A stretch of DNA of 64,000 nucleotides from UBA3478 sp049596955 (GCA_049596955.1 JBMYMD010000002.1:1-64000); one strand, 5' to 3'. Shown: positions 17,508 through 27,317, numbered from the stretch's first letter. Notes: generated from the sequence alone by a model not told the origin. Program-made: numbers and translations.

Positions 17508-17897
17508 ATGTTCAAAAAAGGAAGTAAAATCAATAGCATTGTCTTTGGCCTTTGCCCTAAGTGTCAAAGTGAATCCATGTATGTAAAAAGAAATCCCTAT
17601 TTCGGCAAGCTCTTTAAAATGCACGAGAACTGCAGTGTTTGTGGAACAAAATACAAAATAGAACCCTCCTTTTTTTACGGAGCGATGTACGTGAGTTATG
17701 CGCTTGGTGTTGCCCTAGCAATAGCAGTCTTTCTAATTTCAAAAATGGTGTTCAAGCACGAATTACTTCAAAGTTTTTTTGCCATTATTGGCGCACTCAT
17801 TCTTTTGATGCCACTTCTTATTCGACTCTCTCGAAACATTTGGATCAATATGTTTATTTCATTTGATGCGAAGGCCAGTGGTCAGCAAAGCGACTGA
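17508..17897 (+). CDS. DUF983 family zinc-ribbon membrane protein, 129 aa
   Basis: The N-terminal part has two CxxC pairs (C16/C19 and C42/C45), forming a probable zinc ribbon, with the family's conserved FFYGAMYVSYALG segment after it. Two membrane helices follow (about residues 61-80 and 88-110). DUF983 proteins have no established role. The 3' end overlaps the convergent oxidoreductase gene by 44 bases, so the two transcripts are complementary there. Confidence 0.82.
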   Translation: MFKKGSKINSIVFGLCPKCQSESMYVKRNPYFGKLFKMHENCSVCGTKYKIEPSFFYGAMYVSYALGVALAIAVFLISKMVFKHELLQSFFAIIGALILLMPLLIRLSRNIWINMFISFDAKASGQQSD

Positions 17898-18924
17898 TAT
17901 CCATTTGGGTGTCTAGGGCTTGGTTTTTTTCAATTTGAGCAAATAAGGCTTCTGCGGCATAAGGACCGATAAGCACCCCTCTTGACCCAAATCCATTTAG
18001 TACAAAGAGTTGCTTGAATCGAGGATCTGGATGCCTTCCGACCAGAGGTCTTCTATCGGTAACTGTAGGTCGAATTCCAGCGACCTGATCGACCACCTCA
18101 AAATCAACACTGATAAATTTTTGCAGTTTTTGAATGAGTTCTTCCCTAGCTTCAATGGTGGTTTTACTCGTTTTGTCTTTCCATTTATAGGTCGCTCCTA
18201 CTTTGTAATATCCTCCACCGAGAGGAATGAGAAAACAAGCAGATTTTAAAGCTTTTTCTTCTTTTAGTTCGGGTGCAAAAATACTGAGGTATTCTCCTTT
18301 GGTTCCCACAAGAGGCAAGTAATTAAACCAAGGGTTTTGTTTGAGGCCGTAGCCTTCGGCAAAAATGATATTCCTAGCCTTAATATCTTTATAAACAATG
18401 TGATTTTCATTTACTTCTAGGGCACTATAATCAAAAGTTTCGTCTATAAACTGCTGTTTTTTATGGAGCTCTTCAAGAAGGCATTCACGCATTTTTACAG
18501 TGTCTATTCGCCCTGTTTCTTTAACTTCTCCAAGTTGATGTGGCGCTTTGACAAATGCATTGGTATTGGGCAGTAGGTCTGCTGACATAAACCTGCCGAA
18601 AGCAGGTTTATCCAATGTTACAAACCAGTTGTTTTGCTCTTCTACAGAACTTAAAATCCGGGCTACGCGTAATTTATGATCAAATTGTACCCCAAGACGC
18701 TCTTGCATTCTAGCGTAAAAAGGCATGGCTAGATCCAGTTGTCGTTCTGCCTGCCATGCCATAGTAAATCTTTTTAGAACCAGTGGATTGTACATACCTG
18801 CTGCAACCAAAGAAGCGTTTTGAGAATGATCAGAAATCATCACAAAACGCTTCTCATTTTGGGTTGCGGTTTCGGCGAAACAAATTCCCGCCAAACCTGA
18901 ACCTACTATGATATAGTCAATCAT
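17854..18924 (-). CDS. DAO-family FAD-dependent oxidoreductase
   Basis: A 356-residue flavoprotein beginning with the Rossmann motif YIIVGSGLAGICFAE. The C-terminal part GIRPTVTDRRPLVGRHP and NGFGSRGVLIGPYAAEAL match the glycine/D-amino-acid oxidase (DAO) fold and also resemble the MnmC oxidase domain. No tRNA-binding or methyltransferase domain is fused. The start is four bases after the gldN stop, so it is probably the last gene of the gld transcript. Nothing in its sequence ties it to gliding or secretion. Confidence 0.8.
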   Translation of the reverse strand: MIDYIIVGSGLAGICFAETATQNEKRFVMISDHSQNASLVAAGMYNPLVLKRFTMAWQAERQLDLAMPFYARMQERLGVQFDHKLRVARILSSVEEQNNWFVTLDKPAFGRFMSADLLPNTNAFVKAPHQLGEVKETGRIDTVKMRECLLEELHKKQQFIDETFDYSALEVNENHIVYKDIKARNIIFAEGYGLKQNPWFNYLPLVGTKGEYLSIFAPELKEEKALKSACFLIPLGGGYYKVGATYKWKDKTSKTTIEAREELIQKLQKFISVDFEVVDQVAGIRPTVTDRRPLVGRHPDPRFKQLFVLNGFGSRGVLIGPYAAEALFAQIEKNQALDTQMDISRFADHWPSHQMK

Positions 18925-18928
18925 AGTG

Positions 18929-19825
18929 TTAGTAGGCCCACATATCTTGTTCCTTATCGCGAATCTTCTCTTTTATTCTTCTCGCTTCAAGAAGTTGAAG
19001 CATAGCGTTGTCGGTAATATATTCATTTATATTGCGATCGCCTTGTACGTTTTCTTCTCTATAAATCATCCCAGCAAATCGTCTTGAATTGAGCAGCATG
19101 TCAAAAGATATTCGTTGAGAGGAATTATTTCCGTTAAAGACTTTCACTTTATGAAGAATCTCACGGGCTGCAGGGTACCAGACCCAAAACAATTCTACTT
19201 TGTTCTCCATTGGATCTATAGATTCATCATCGATAAAATTCACATCAGGTGCAACTGGTGCAATGCCCAATAAACGATATCTCAATTCTCCTAGTCGCTT
19301 GTCGAAATACCACATACCCTTGATGCGATATTCAATGATGTCAGCTCCTGAAATATCTCTTCGGTTAACAAATTCTGCAGACAAAGATTCTCCAGCATTA
19401 AGCTGCTCATAACCTAAATCAGTGGTGTCAACCTTTGAAAGTGTAGCTTCTAAATCTTGAAAATTTCGCTTTTCAGTGAAGTACGAATCTGTGTAAATTT
19501 CCGTAAGATCTCCTGACTTAATCTCTTTCATGAGCGTATGGTAAAGAGACTGTCTATCTGTTCCAATAGTATCAATAGGATAGTAAAGTGCGAAGTTCAT
19601 GCGTTGATTGAGATCGATAGTCTCCCAGATTGTAGTGGACCACAGTATATCTCTTTGATCTACATAACCGTATGCCAATGGCTTATCCTCTTCCTCTTCA
19701 GCCGAATAAATGTTTGTGTTTATCTGATCTGGAGTTTTCGCGTTTAGGATATTCGACTGCGCATTAGCGAAGTAGAGTATTCCAAAAACTCCAAGCATTG
19801 TAAGTACTATTCTCTTTAAACTCAT
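18929..19825 (-). CDS. gldN: Gliding motility/T9SS component GldN
   Basis: The 298-residue protein has a cleavable signal peptide ending near NAQS and the features of GldN (PorN) proteins: the early segment YGYVDQRDILWSTTIWE and the later KVELFWVWYPAAREILHKVKVFN. In the type IX secretion system GldN and GldK form a large periplasmic ring under the outer membrane. It follows gldM by six bases in the conserved order K-L-M-N. Confidence 0.95.
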   Translation of the reverse strand: MSLKRIVLTMLGVFGILYFANAQSNILNAKTPDQINTNIYSAEEEEDKPLAYGYVDQRDILWSTTIWETIDLNQRMNFALYYPIDTIGTDRQSLYHTLMKEIKSGDLTEIYTDSYFTEKRNFQDLEATLSKVDTTDLGYEQLNAGESLSAEFVNRRDISGADIIEYRIKGMWYFDKRLGELRYRLLGIAPVAPDVNFIDDESIDPMENKVELFWVWYPAAREILHKVKVFNGNNSSQRISFDMLLNSRRFAGMIYREENVQGDRNINEYITDNAMLQLLEARRIKEKIRDKEQDMWAY

Positions 19826-19831
19826 GGTCTA

Positions 19832-21400
19832 TTAATTCGTTAATTGAACAAACACCGGAGACACTTTTTTCAAGTTGTACGAGGCATTATTCGTGATTTT
19901 AGCTTTGATATCAAAAATCTGCACATCTTCTCCTCTTTTTGCTCTTCTCAGTGCTGATTTCGCCCGAGCATCTAATTTGTTGCCGTTAACAGCTACAGTA
20001 GGCTGCCCAGGTATCTTTAATTTAAACTCCGAAACTCTTATGTCTAAATCAAAGTCAAAGTCCTCTAAGGTAGCGCCAATAGTTGAGATTTCTAAATTCT
20101 TTCTAGACATCTTTAAACTTCCTGTCTCTCCTCTTACGGTTCCAGTAGGTCTTGGAATATCTTTAATTCTAAATTCAGAGGTCGTTGAAATGGGCTGCCC
20201 ATCAGGCAATTTTCCTGATGCCACAATTTTCACTGTTCGCCCCTGTCTGGGTTTCATGATATACTTCGATCCTCCGGCTGCAGTGAGTCCAGGCGCAGAA
20301 GCATTTACATTATTATCAGCAATACCAGGTATCGAAATAGTCATAGGGTTATCGACACCTCTATAGACGACGTTCATTTTATCTGCAGAAATAACAGCTG
20401 CGTTCGGCTTTGAAATAGTTGCGAAAGTCGAGCTCACAGGTACAACAGTTTCTTCACCGTCTTGTAAGAAGATTAAACTTCCTTCAATTTTATGATCTCC
20501 TGGACTACCTGCGCTGACATTCAATTTTACTCTACCGTCTTCAATGCTAAAGTCTGTTCCTTCGCTCAAGTTTCTTCCATCGAGCTTCAATTCAACACGG
20601 TTAGGTCGTGTAGAAGCGTCTTTTCTACCTAAAACGATATTACCACTAAAGGTTTCTCCTGAATAGAAAGCTGATTTTTCTTGCTCTAAAAGTGTGGTGT
20701 AATTTGACATAGAAATTTCAGAAGTCAATTGTCCTTCGAGAAGGGTTTTTAAAATATCCTGCTCAGTGGTCTTAACATCTGCTTGGATCGAAGTGATTTT
20801 GGTCAACGATGCGATAAGAGGAAAACCTTCGTAGTGGTATTTCATCCAATCTATCTTGTTTCCGTCGCGGTCGGTAACTTTTCCTTCACTATCTCCAGTT
20901 TCAAACTTTGAAGTCACGGAAGCTCTGAGATCACTCATCGATTCTGGAAGTACCTCTAAAAGTCCTTTTCTATAATTTTCTAAATTGTCTAAAAATGCCT
21001 GCCCTTCTTCTCTCAAATCATCTCCTTGAAAAAAGAGTTGATCTAAAAAGTCTGACTTGTCCATCACTTGATAATCCATCGGATCATCAACCGTGCCTTG
21101 CATTCCATTTTTTAAGTTTTCTAAATACGCATCGTATGATTCAGAAAGTTGTTTTACAGCCTTTGCATTGCTTAAAAGCGGCCCAAATTTTTCTGGATTT
21201 TCAGATGCTTTTGTCTCTAATCCACTGAAGAACGCCATATTGTTTTCAGTCATTTTTTCATTGGATACCTCCATCTTTTCGTTCATAAGACCGAAAGCGG
21301 CGAGTACCTCTTTACTCATATTTAAAGCCAACATAGAGATGAAAACCAGATACATGAGGTTTATCATCTTCTGACGTGGGGTTTCTTTTCCTGATGCCAT
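19832..21400 (-). CDS. gldM: T9SS/gliding motor protein GldM
   Basis: A 522-residue protein with a short cytoplasmic N-terminus (SGKETPRQKMINLMY), one membrane helix at about residues 12-30 and a long periplasmic region, the topology of GldM/PorM. In the known structures GldM is a dimer of four periplasmic domains that reaches from the GldL motor ring to the GldKN ring. The length is close to that usual for the family. It lies 19 bases downstream of gldL. Confidence 0.95.
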   Translation of the reverse strand: MASGKETPRQKMINLMYLVFISMLALNMSKEVLAAFGLMNEKMEVSNEKMTENNMAFFSGLETKASENPEKFGPLLSNAKAVKQLSESYDAYLENLKNGMQGTVDDPMDYQVMDKSDFLDQLFFQGDDLREEGQAFLDNLENYRKGLLEVLPESMSDLRASVTSKFETGDSEGKVTDRDGNKIDWMKYHYEGFPLIASLTKITSIQADVKTTEQDILKTLLEGQLTSEISMSNYTTLLEQEKSAFYSGETFSGNIVLGRKDASTRPNRVELKLDGRNLSEGTDFSIEDGRVKLNVSAGSPGDHKIEGSLIFLQDGEETVVPVSSTFATISKPNAAVISADKMNVVYRGVDNPMTISIPGIADNNVNASAPGLTAAGGSKYIMKPRQGRTVKIVASGKLPDGQPISTTSEFRIKDIPRPTGTVRGETGSLKMSRKNLEISTIGATLEDFDFDLDIRVSEFKLKIPGQPTVAVNGNKLDARAKSALRRAKRGEDVQIFDIKAKITNNASYNLKKVSPVFVQLTN

Positions 21401-21419
21401 AACTCTTAAGTAGCTTAAA

Positions 21420-22052
21420 TTATTTCTTAATCGCCGTTAGCATTCCACCATATACAGCATTTAATTGCTCCATATTTGCCACCAATGATTCCATTTGCTT
21501 TTTGAGTTCAGCTCCGTTTTCAATCATTTCGCGGTTCATGGCAGATTGCATATTTGCGTGATCTAATTGTGCCTTATACAAGTCATTAAGAGCTTGCATT
21601 TGTGAAGCAGCATGAGAAATTTGTTCATTGTATTTCTGAGTGTGATCAATAGCCTCGGTTGTAGGGGCGATGCCTTTAGATGCCCCTTCAAAGTTTTTAA
21701 TCGCTTCACCCAACTTATTCATGAGGGCTACATCTATTTGAGCCTCATTCATTAATTTATCAATTTTTTGAGCCAACACACCTTGTGCAGTGCGATTTTT
21801 GGCATCACCTCCAGTTTCATTTAATTCTGGATACGCCAATGACCAGTCGTATTCTTTTTCTGGTGTTTCAAAAGCTGAAAGTGCAAAAATAAAGGCCTCT
21901 GTAATAAGACCGATTGCCAATAATTGGTTTCCTGTTACTATACCAGCAATTTCCCAGTGTGTAATCTTTAATAATGCACCGAGAATTACTACTGATGCTC
22001 CAAGGCCATAGGCCATGTTCATGAATCTTTTTGATGAGTTAGTTTTTGCCAT
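21420..22052 (-). CDS. gldL: T9SS/gliding motor protein GldL
   Basis: The 210-residue protein has two N-terminal membrane helices (about residues 14-30 and 40-60) and a cytoplasmic tail predicted to be coiled coil. Glu52 in the second helix (TEAFIFALSAFE) sits where the intramembrane glutamate of characterised GldL motors is found, and Arg9, Lys29 and His32 are polar residues near the first helix. GldL with GldM forms the proton-driven motor of the system. Confidence 0.95.
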   Translation of the reverse strand: MAKTNSSKRFMNMAYGLGASVVILGALLKITHWEIAGIVTGNQLLAIGLITEAFIFALSAFETPEKEYDWSLAYPELNETGGDAKNRTAQGVLAQKIDKLMNEAQIDVALMNKLGEAIKNFEGASKGIAPTTEAIDHTQKYNEQISHAASQMQALNDLYKAQLDHANMQSAMNREMIENGAELKKQMESLVANMEQLNAVYGGMLTAIKK

Positions 22053-22134
22053 TTTAAATTTTTTTTGAAGGATTAAATTCAGTTAATCTATATTTTCTAA
22101 CACTTAAACGATAAAAAATGATCTTTAGTATATC

Positions 22135-23541
22135 TTAATTGATGTATTTTATTTTCTTCTCGATAAAAGATTCATTACCCATATAGTCTTGTACGGTTCT
22201 AAAACCGATATAGCTTCTAGCAGAATCTCTGTATTCATAATCACGAGTACTCACTTGCAAGAAGTAAGCAACATCTTTCCACGAACCTCCTCTTGTTACC
22301 TTTTTAACATTGTCTTTATCTAAGGCATCAGGATTCATCGAGGACATCATCTCATAAGAATTGGGGTCGTATGAAGAGTTCGTCCACTCCGCAACATTTC
22401 CAGCCATATTGTACAGGCCAAAATCGTTAGGGTCATAACTTTTTGCCTCAACAGTATATAATGCACCGTCAACGGCGTAATCTCCACGTTGTGGCTTAAA
22501 GTTAGCTTTAAACTCCCCTCCTTCATCAATGAGGTAGGGTCCTCCCCATGGATATGAAGCACCTTCTAAACCTCCTCTTGCAGCGTATTCCCATTCTGCC
22601 TCTGTCGGCAGTCTAAACTGGTTGATGCGCTGTTCTCTATTGCGTTTTAAAAAGTCGTTTTTAAATTTTGTTCTCCAGTTGCAAAAGGCTTTAGCCTGTT
22701 CCCAATTGATTCCAACCACTGGATAATCTCCGTAAGCATCATGCCAAAAGTAATCGTTGTGCATAGGTTCATTATAGGAGTAATCAAAGTCTCTTATCCA
22801 AACTGTGGTGTCTGGATAAATTTTAAGCACTTCGCTTTTGACGAAATCCGAACGGCTTCGACCTCTATTTCGTGCAGCCTCCGCAACATCAAGTGATACG
22901 TATTTGTATTGTAATTTTTCAATATCAATAGCCCGCTCTCCGTTGAAGCTCTCAGAAGGAGGAAGATACATAGAGTCCATTACCTCAGCATAGTATTGAT
23001 CTATATAATCTCGAGTATCCCATTCGATATCTACTTTCCAGTTTAACCTGCGTCCTTCGTATAAGTCATCTCCAAAACCGTAGTAATTGTTATACATGTA
23101 TTTTTCGTACTCGCTCATATCTGTGGTATCCGCATCCATAAACGCATATCGAGCGATACCTCTATCATCACCATCTTCTGCAAGACCCATTTCATCAATG
23201 AAAATAGCGAGCTTAGCACGCACAACAGAATCTTTTACCCAATTCACAAATTGACGGTATTCAGAGTTTGTAATTTCTGTTTCGTCCATATAAAAAGATC
23301 GAACAGAAACCGTTCGTGCTGGAGCATTTTGCAAGTCAGCTATATCTTCTTCAGTTTTACCAATAGTGAAGGTACCTCTTGGAACCAAAACCATACCCAA
23401 GGGTGTTTCTGATCGCCACTTACCATTGGTTTGAACACCAGTAAGCTCTCCATTACGTCCTGTGGAATCTCCCAAGAGATTACAAGACTGTAATGACATG
23501 CCAAATAAGACGATTGTAAGAATAGAATAAACTTTTCTCAT
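22135..23541 (-). CDS. gldK: Gliding motility lipoprotein GldK
   Basis: The start chosen is the ATG at 23541 (468 aa), which begins a standard lipoprotein signal (MRKVYSILTIVLFGMSLQSC); an upstream in-frame ATG at 23589 would add 16 residues in front of it. The body is an SUMF1/formylglycine-generating-enzyme-like domain, with MDETEITNSEYRQFVNW, RLPTEAEWEYAARGG, NVAEWTNSSYD and RGGSWKDV visible. GldK is structural, not an enzyme, and forms the periplasmic ring with GldN. Confidence 0.95.
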   Translation of the reverse strand: MRKVYSILTIVLFGMSLQSCNLLGDSTGRNGELTGVQTNGKWRSETPLGMVLVPRGTFTIGKTEEDIADLQNAPARTVSVRSFYMDETEITNSEYRQFVNWVKDSVVRAKLAIFIDEMGLAEDGDDRGIARYAFMDADTTDMSEYEKYMYNNYYGFGDDLYEGRRLNWKVDIEWDTRDYIDQYYAEVMDSMYLPPSESFNGERAIDIEKLQYKYVSLDVAEAARNRGRSRSDFVKSEVLKIYPDTTVWIRDFDYSYNEPMHNDYFWHDAYGDYPVVGINWEQAKAFCNWRTKFKNDFLKRNREQRINQFRLPTEAEWEYAARGGLEGASYPWGGPYLIDEGGEFKANFKPQRGDYAVDGALYTVEAKSYDPNDFGLYNMAGNVAEWTNSSYDPNSYEMMSSMNPDALDKDNVKKVTRGGSWKDVAYFLQVSTRDYEYRDSARSYIGFRTVQDYMGNESFIEKKIKYIN

Positions 23542-23619
23542 AATACTTTTGTTGAAATTGTTTTTTAGTTTAAACTGCATTTTGTCCATAATATTGTGCC
23601 GTTCATCGATTTAATACTA

Positions 23620-24795
23620 TTAAATCTGTGATCGCCTTTGCGCTAAAATGTACCGATGCGGTAATTCATTTGCGCAGGCCATTTGATAATCTTCTTCATC
23701 ACAAGCAATCACAAAGGGATACCTATCGTCCATATTCGGTAAATCCAATGTGCTAGGCTGTACTTGCAACCACCAGCGATTTGTGACCAAACTTTTGTAA
23801 AAAGTCAATGCATCTATATCAGTGGTCACGGTATATTTCACATAATTATCATCGTTCAAGGTAGGCCGTTCAGAATACCTCAAATTCAAACCTTCAAAGA
23901 AATACCACACGATTTGTGCCAAAAGAGCAAAACTCATCTCTCCATTGGGGATATTGTAGATTCCAAAGAGAGATAGACTGTCTCCCATGGCGCTGTATCT
24001 GGCTAAGGCACATATTTCTCTTCCGTCAAAACCATTAGGTGAAAAATGTTCATATACTCCAACCTCCGAGGCCTTTATCGCCTGCATGTCCATACTGACC
24101 AAGTCTAATCCCCTAAGTATGGGTTCTAAACTTCGTATATCTTTAGTAACCTCACCTAATCGGTAGGTTTCAAAATTCATTTGTTCAGCAAGATCTAACA
24201 CCTCTTGAGCGACAAAATAGCTTTGATACCCCAACTGTGTAAGTTGTCTTAGATTATTAGGTGGTTTGGTTATTATTCGACTCATGTAAGAGAGGTCACT
24301 TATGAGTTCATCTCCAACTCCAAAGTCAAATTTGCTATCGATAAGTCCCATATGCACCATGACCTTTTTCTGATCAAAAGCCCTGTAAGTTGCATAACTC
24401 AAGTCTTGTGTAGCGCCAAGGACAAGAGGTACAATATTGAGTTCTAATAATTCTTCAACAATATTTTTGACAGCGTACTCTGTATCTTCTTTGGTATTAC
24501 CTGAGGGAACATCTCCTAAATCGACAATGTTCAGATTCCAATTGCCAAACATCAGTTTGTACAGTTCCATTCGCATGGCATCTGTATCTAGCTCGTAGGG
24601 TATCTTTCCTTCAGCAGTTCGACGATCCAATACCCCAAAAATGGCCACCGATCGACCCTCTAATTCAGGTATTCCAAATTGTGAGCTGTGTTTATCTAAG
24701 TGATGACCAACACATTGTACATTGAGCAATTCTGTTGCCGCTAGAACTTTATCTCCAACCGGAATTAGAATATCTTCATTTATGACACTGCTCAT
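23620..24795 (-). CDS. Arginase-fold protein with degenerate metal site (formimidoylglutamase-like)
   Basis: The 391-residue protein has the overall arginase/formimidoylglutamase layout, but the metal motifs are altered. The GGDHS equivalent reads GATQD (Gln130 in place of His), DAHxD reads DSKFD (Lys155 in place of His) and SxDxD reads SMDMQ (Gln238 in place of Asp). Three of six manganese ligands are therefore lost, so ureohydrolase activity is unlikely and automatic 'formimidoylglutamase' labels should be doubted. It overlaps topA by four bases upstream and precedes gldK by 78 bases. Its real role is unknown; a structural or binding role is possible. Confidence 0.78.
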   Translation of the reverse strand: MSSVINEDILIPVGDKVLAATELLNVQCVGHHLDKHSSQFGIPELEGRSVAIFGVLDRRTAEGKIPYELDTDAMRMELYKLMFGNWNLNIVDLGDVPSGNTKEDTEYAVKNIVEELLELNIVPLVLGATQDLSYATYRAFDQKKVMVHMGLIDSKFDFGVGDELISDLSYMSRIITKPPNNLRQLTQLGYQSYFVAQEVLDLAEQMNFETYRLGEVTKDIRSLEPILRGLDLVSMDMQAIKASEVGVYEHFSPNGFDGREICALARYSAMGDSLSLFGIYNIPNGEMSFALLAQIVWYFFEGLNLRYSERPTLNDDNYVKYTVTTDIDALTFYKSLVTNRWWLQVQPSTLDLPNMDDRYPFVIACDEEDYQMACANELPHRYILAQRRSQI

Positions 24796-27290
24796 TTCTT
24801 TTTAGCTTTGGTGGATGTCTTTTTTTTGCGAGTTGTTTTTTTAGGTGTTTTTGATTCGATAAGGGCTTTGACTTCTTCGAGACTCAAGGCAGTAGGATCA
24901 ACATCCTTAAGTAATTCTACCTTTATTTTTTTGTGTATGATATTGTGCCTTCCCCAACGCGCTTTTTCAATTCTAATATCCTCCTCTGGCCAATTACAAA
25001 CTACTTTTTCAGCTTCTTTCTTCTTTTTGTCTTCAATGAGCGCAACGATATCACTTTCACTCAAATGATCAAAGTCGTATTTCTTATTGACATTGATGAA
25101 TAGTCCATTCCATTTGATAAAGGGGCCAAATCGGCCTTTACCCTTGGTAACATCCATACCTTCATAAACATATATAGGCGCATCAGCGCGCTCCTTTTCT
25201 TCAATAAGCTCTGAAGCTCGGTCCAAATCAACACTAAAAACGTCATCTGATGCCATGAGTGAAACAAACTTTTTTCCATAGCGTACATACGGTCCAAATC
25301 TACCTACGTTTGCTTCTACTTCCTCTCCTTTGTAAATCCCAAGTTTACGCGGGAGTTTAAACAAATCAAGTGCCTCTTCAAAACTTATATTCGTAATAGA
25401 TTGATGAGGCAGTAAACTTGCATACACTGGGGTTTGCTCATCATCTGGACTCCCAATTTGTGCCATTGCACCGTATCGTCCAAGGCGCACAATAACTTGT
25501 CGGCCAGATTTAGGATCTTCACCGAGATAACGCTCTCCACTTGCACGGTCTGCATGAGCAGCAACCTTTTCTACATCCGGATGAAAATCCGCATAAAACG
25601 ATTTCATCAATTGCTGCCAGTCTTTAGAACCTGCGGCAATTTCATCAAAATCTTCTTCAACTTTTGCCGTAAAATTATAGTCTAATATGCGTTCAAAATG
25701 GTCAACCAGAAAATCGTTAACCACAAAACCTATATCCGTAGGTACTAGTTTACCTTTGTCAGAACCTGTATTTTCTTTAAGTTCATTGCTGTTGACAACA
25801 CCCTCTTTTAGAATCAATTGTGTGTAGGCTCTTTCCTTTCCCTCAATACTTCCTTTTTCGACGTATTTCTTATCAATAATTCTAGAAATAGTGGCAGCAT
25901 AAGTTGAAGGTCTACCAATACCCAACTCTTCTAATTTTTTGACCAAGCTCGCTTCAGAATACCTGTAAGGGGGTCTACTAAAACGTTCAGTAGCAGTGAT
26001 ACTCTTATATTGTAGCGGCTGTTCTTTTTGAAGCGGAGGTAATATCGTGTTGTCTTCTTTGAGGTCTTCATCATCGACACTCTCAAGGTATACTTTTAAA
26101 AATCCGTCAAAAGTGACAATCTCTCCATTAGCTGCAAAATATTGATCATTAGCCGTATTCTTTATTTTGACCTTTGTGCGCTCTAGTTGTGCATCACTCA
26201 TTTGCGAGGCTAATGCTCTTTTGTAAATAAGCTCGTATAAACGATCTTGATCTCTGTCTTTTGCAATTGATTTCAGCTCAAAATTTGTAGGCCTTATCGC
26301 TTCGTGTGCTTCTTGTGCTCCCTTACTTTTTGAACTGAACTGACGTTGTTTTGCATAGTTGGCACCAAATTGATCCGTAATTGCTTTTTCAGCAGCTTGA
26401 ATTGCCTCTGAAGAAAGGTTTACACTGTCGGTTCTCATGTAGGTGATTAAACCTGCTTCATAAAGCCTTTGTGCCACCTGCATGGTTTTTCGAACAGGAA
26501 AATAGAGTTTTCTCGAAGCTTCTTGCTGTAAGGTAGAAGTCGTAAAAGGAGCCGAAGGGGCGCGTTTGGCGGGCTTTTTTTCTAATGTATCTATTGAAAA
26601 TTGCGCTGAAGACAATTCGTTTAAAAAGTCTGCAGATTCCTGGGCTGTCTTAAAAGTCTTACTGAGTTTTGCTTCAAAAGATTGACCATTCTCTGTGCTG
26701 AAAATGGCCTTTATGCGAAAGCTTGCCTCAGTTTTAAAGTCTTGTATTTCACGCTCCCGCTCAACGATCAATCGAACAGCAACAGATTGCACACGTCCGG
26801 CAGATAAGCCCGGCTTTATTTTTTTCCACAGTACAGGGGAGAGTTCATACCCCACAATACGATCAAGCACTCTTCTGGCCTGTTGTGCGTTAACCAGGTC
26901 AATATTGATTGAACGGGGATTTTGAATCGCTTTCTCTATAGCCGTTTTCGTAATGGAATTAAAAACAATTCGCTTTGTTTTTGAAGCATCTAGCTCCAAG
27001 GTTTCCATTAGGTGCCAAGAAATAGCCTCTCCCTCTCGATCTTCATCACTTGCCAGCCAAATAGTATCCGCTTTATTAGAAAGGGATTTTAATTTTGCGA
27101 CCTGAGGTTTGCTGCGATCACTTACCGTATATTTTACTTGAAAATTTTGTGCTATGTCAATGCCCATTTCATTTTCAGGGAGGTCAGCAATATGACCATA
27201 ACTCGACTCCACCTTAAAATCTTTTCCGAGAATTTTCTCAATCGTTTTCGCCTTTGCGGGCGACTCCACAATCACCAAATTTGAAGCCAT
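24792..27290 (-). CDS. topA: DNA topoisomerase I
   Basis: An 832-residue type IA topoisomerase. The N-terminal Toprim domain has VIVESPAKAKTI with Glu9, and DEDREGE at 82-88. The catalytic tyrosine is Tyr284 in LITYMRTDS. Several C-terminal repeats (GRYG / GRFGPYVRYG / GRFGPFIKWN) replace classical four-cysteine zinc fingers, and the end is a lysine-rich tail (KKTTRKKKTSTKAKKK). It relaxes negative supercoils. It heads the probable topA-arginase-like-gldKLMN series. Confidence 0.95.
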   Translation of the reverse strand: MASNLVIVESPAKAKTIEKILGKDFKVESSYGHIADLPENEMGIDIAQNFQVKYTVSDRSKPQVAKLKSLSNKADTIWLASDEDREGEAISWHLMETLELDASKTKRIVFNSITKTAIEKAIQNPRSINIDLVNAQQARRVLDRIVGYELSPVLWKKIKPGLSAGRVQSVAVRLIVEREREIQDFKTEASFRIKAIFSTENGQSFEAKLSKTFKTAQESADFLNELSSAQFSIDTLEKKPAKRAPSAPFTTSTLQQEASRKLYFPVRKTMQVAQRLYEAGLITYMRTDSVNLSSEAIQAAEKAITDQFGANYAKQRQFSSKSKGAQEAHEAIRPTNFELKSIAKDRDQDRLYELIYKRALASQMSDAQLERTKVKIKNTANDQYFAANGEIVTFDGFLKVYLESVDDEDLKEDNTILPPLQKEQPLQYKSITATERFSRPPYRYSEASLVKKLEELGIGRPSTYAATISRIIDKKYVEKGSIEGKERAYTQLILKEGVVNSNELKENTGSDKGKLVPTDIGFVVNDFLVDHFERILDYNFTAKVEEDFDEIAAGSKDWQQLMKSFYADFHPDVEKVAAHADRASGERYLGEDPKSGRQVIVRLGRYGAMAQIGSPDDEQTPVYASLLPHQSITNISFEEALDLFKLPRKLGIYKGEEVEANVGRFGPYVRYGKKFVSLMASDDVFSVDLDRASELIEEKERADAPIYVYEGMDVTKGKGRFGPFIKWNGLFINVNKKYDFDHLSESDIVALIEDKKKKEAEKVVCNWPEEDIRIEKARWGRHNIIHKKIKVELLKDVDPTALSLEEVKALIESKTPKKTTRKKKTSTKAKKK

Positions 27291-27309
27291 AGAATTCTTT
27301 TAATGAAAA

Positions 27310-27317
27310 CAAAAATA
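27310..27317 (-). promoter_or_regulatory. Putative -7 box of the topA promoter
   Basis: On the minus strand this reads TATTTTTG, matching TAnnTTTG, twenty bases before the topA start codon, which implies a leader of roughly a dozen bases. No TTG was found at a proper -33 distance. Confidence 0.4.

Noticed and set aside
22135..23589. Longer gldK start at 23589
   Set aside because: It would place 16 polar residues before an otherwise perfect lipoprotein signal peptide starting at 23541.
23542..23619. Separate promoter for gldK
   Set aside because: No TAnnTTTG box was found on the minus strand in this short gap; read-through from topA is possible, and the start of the gldK transcript remains unknown.
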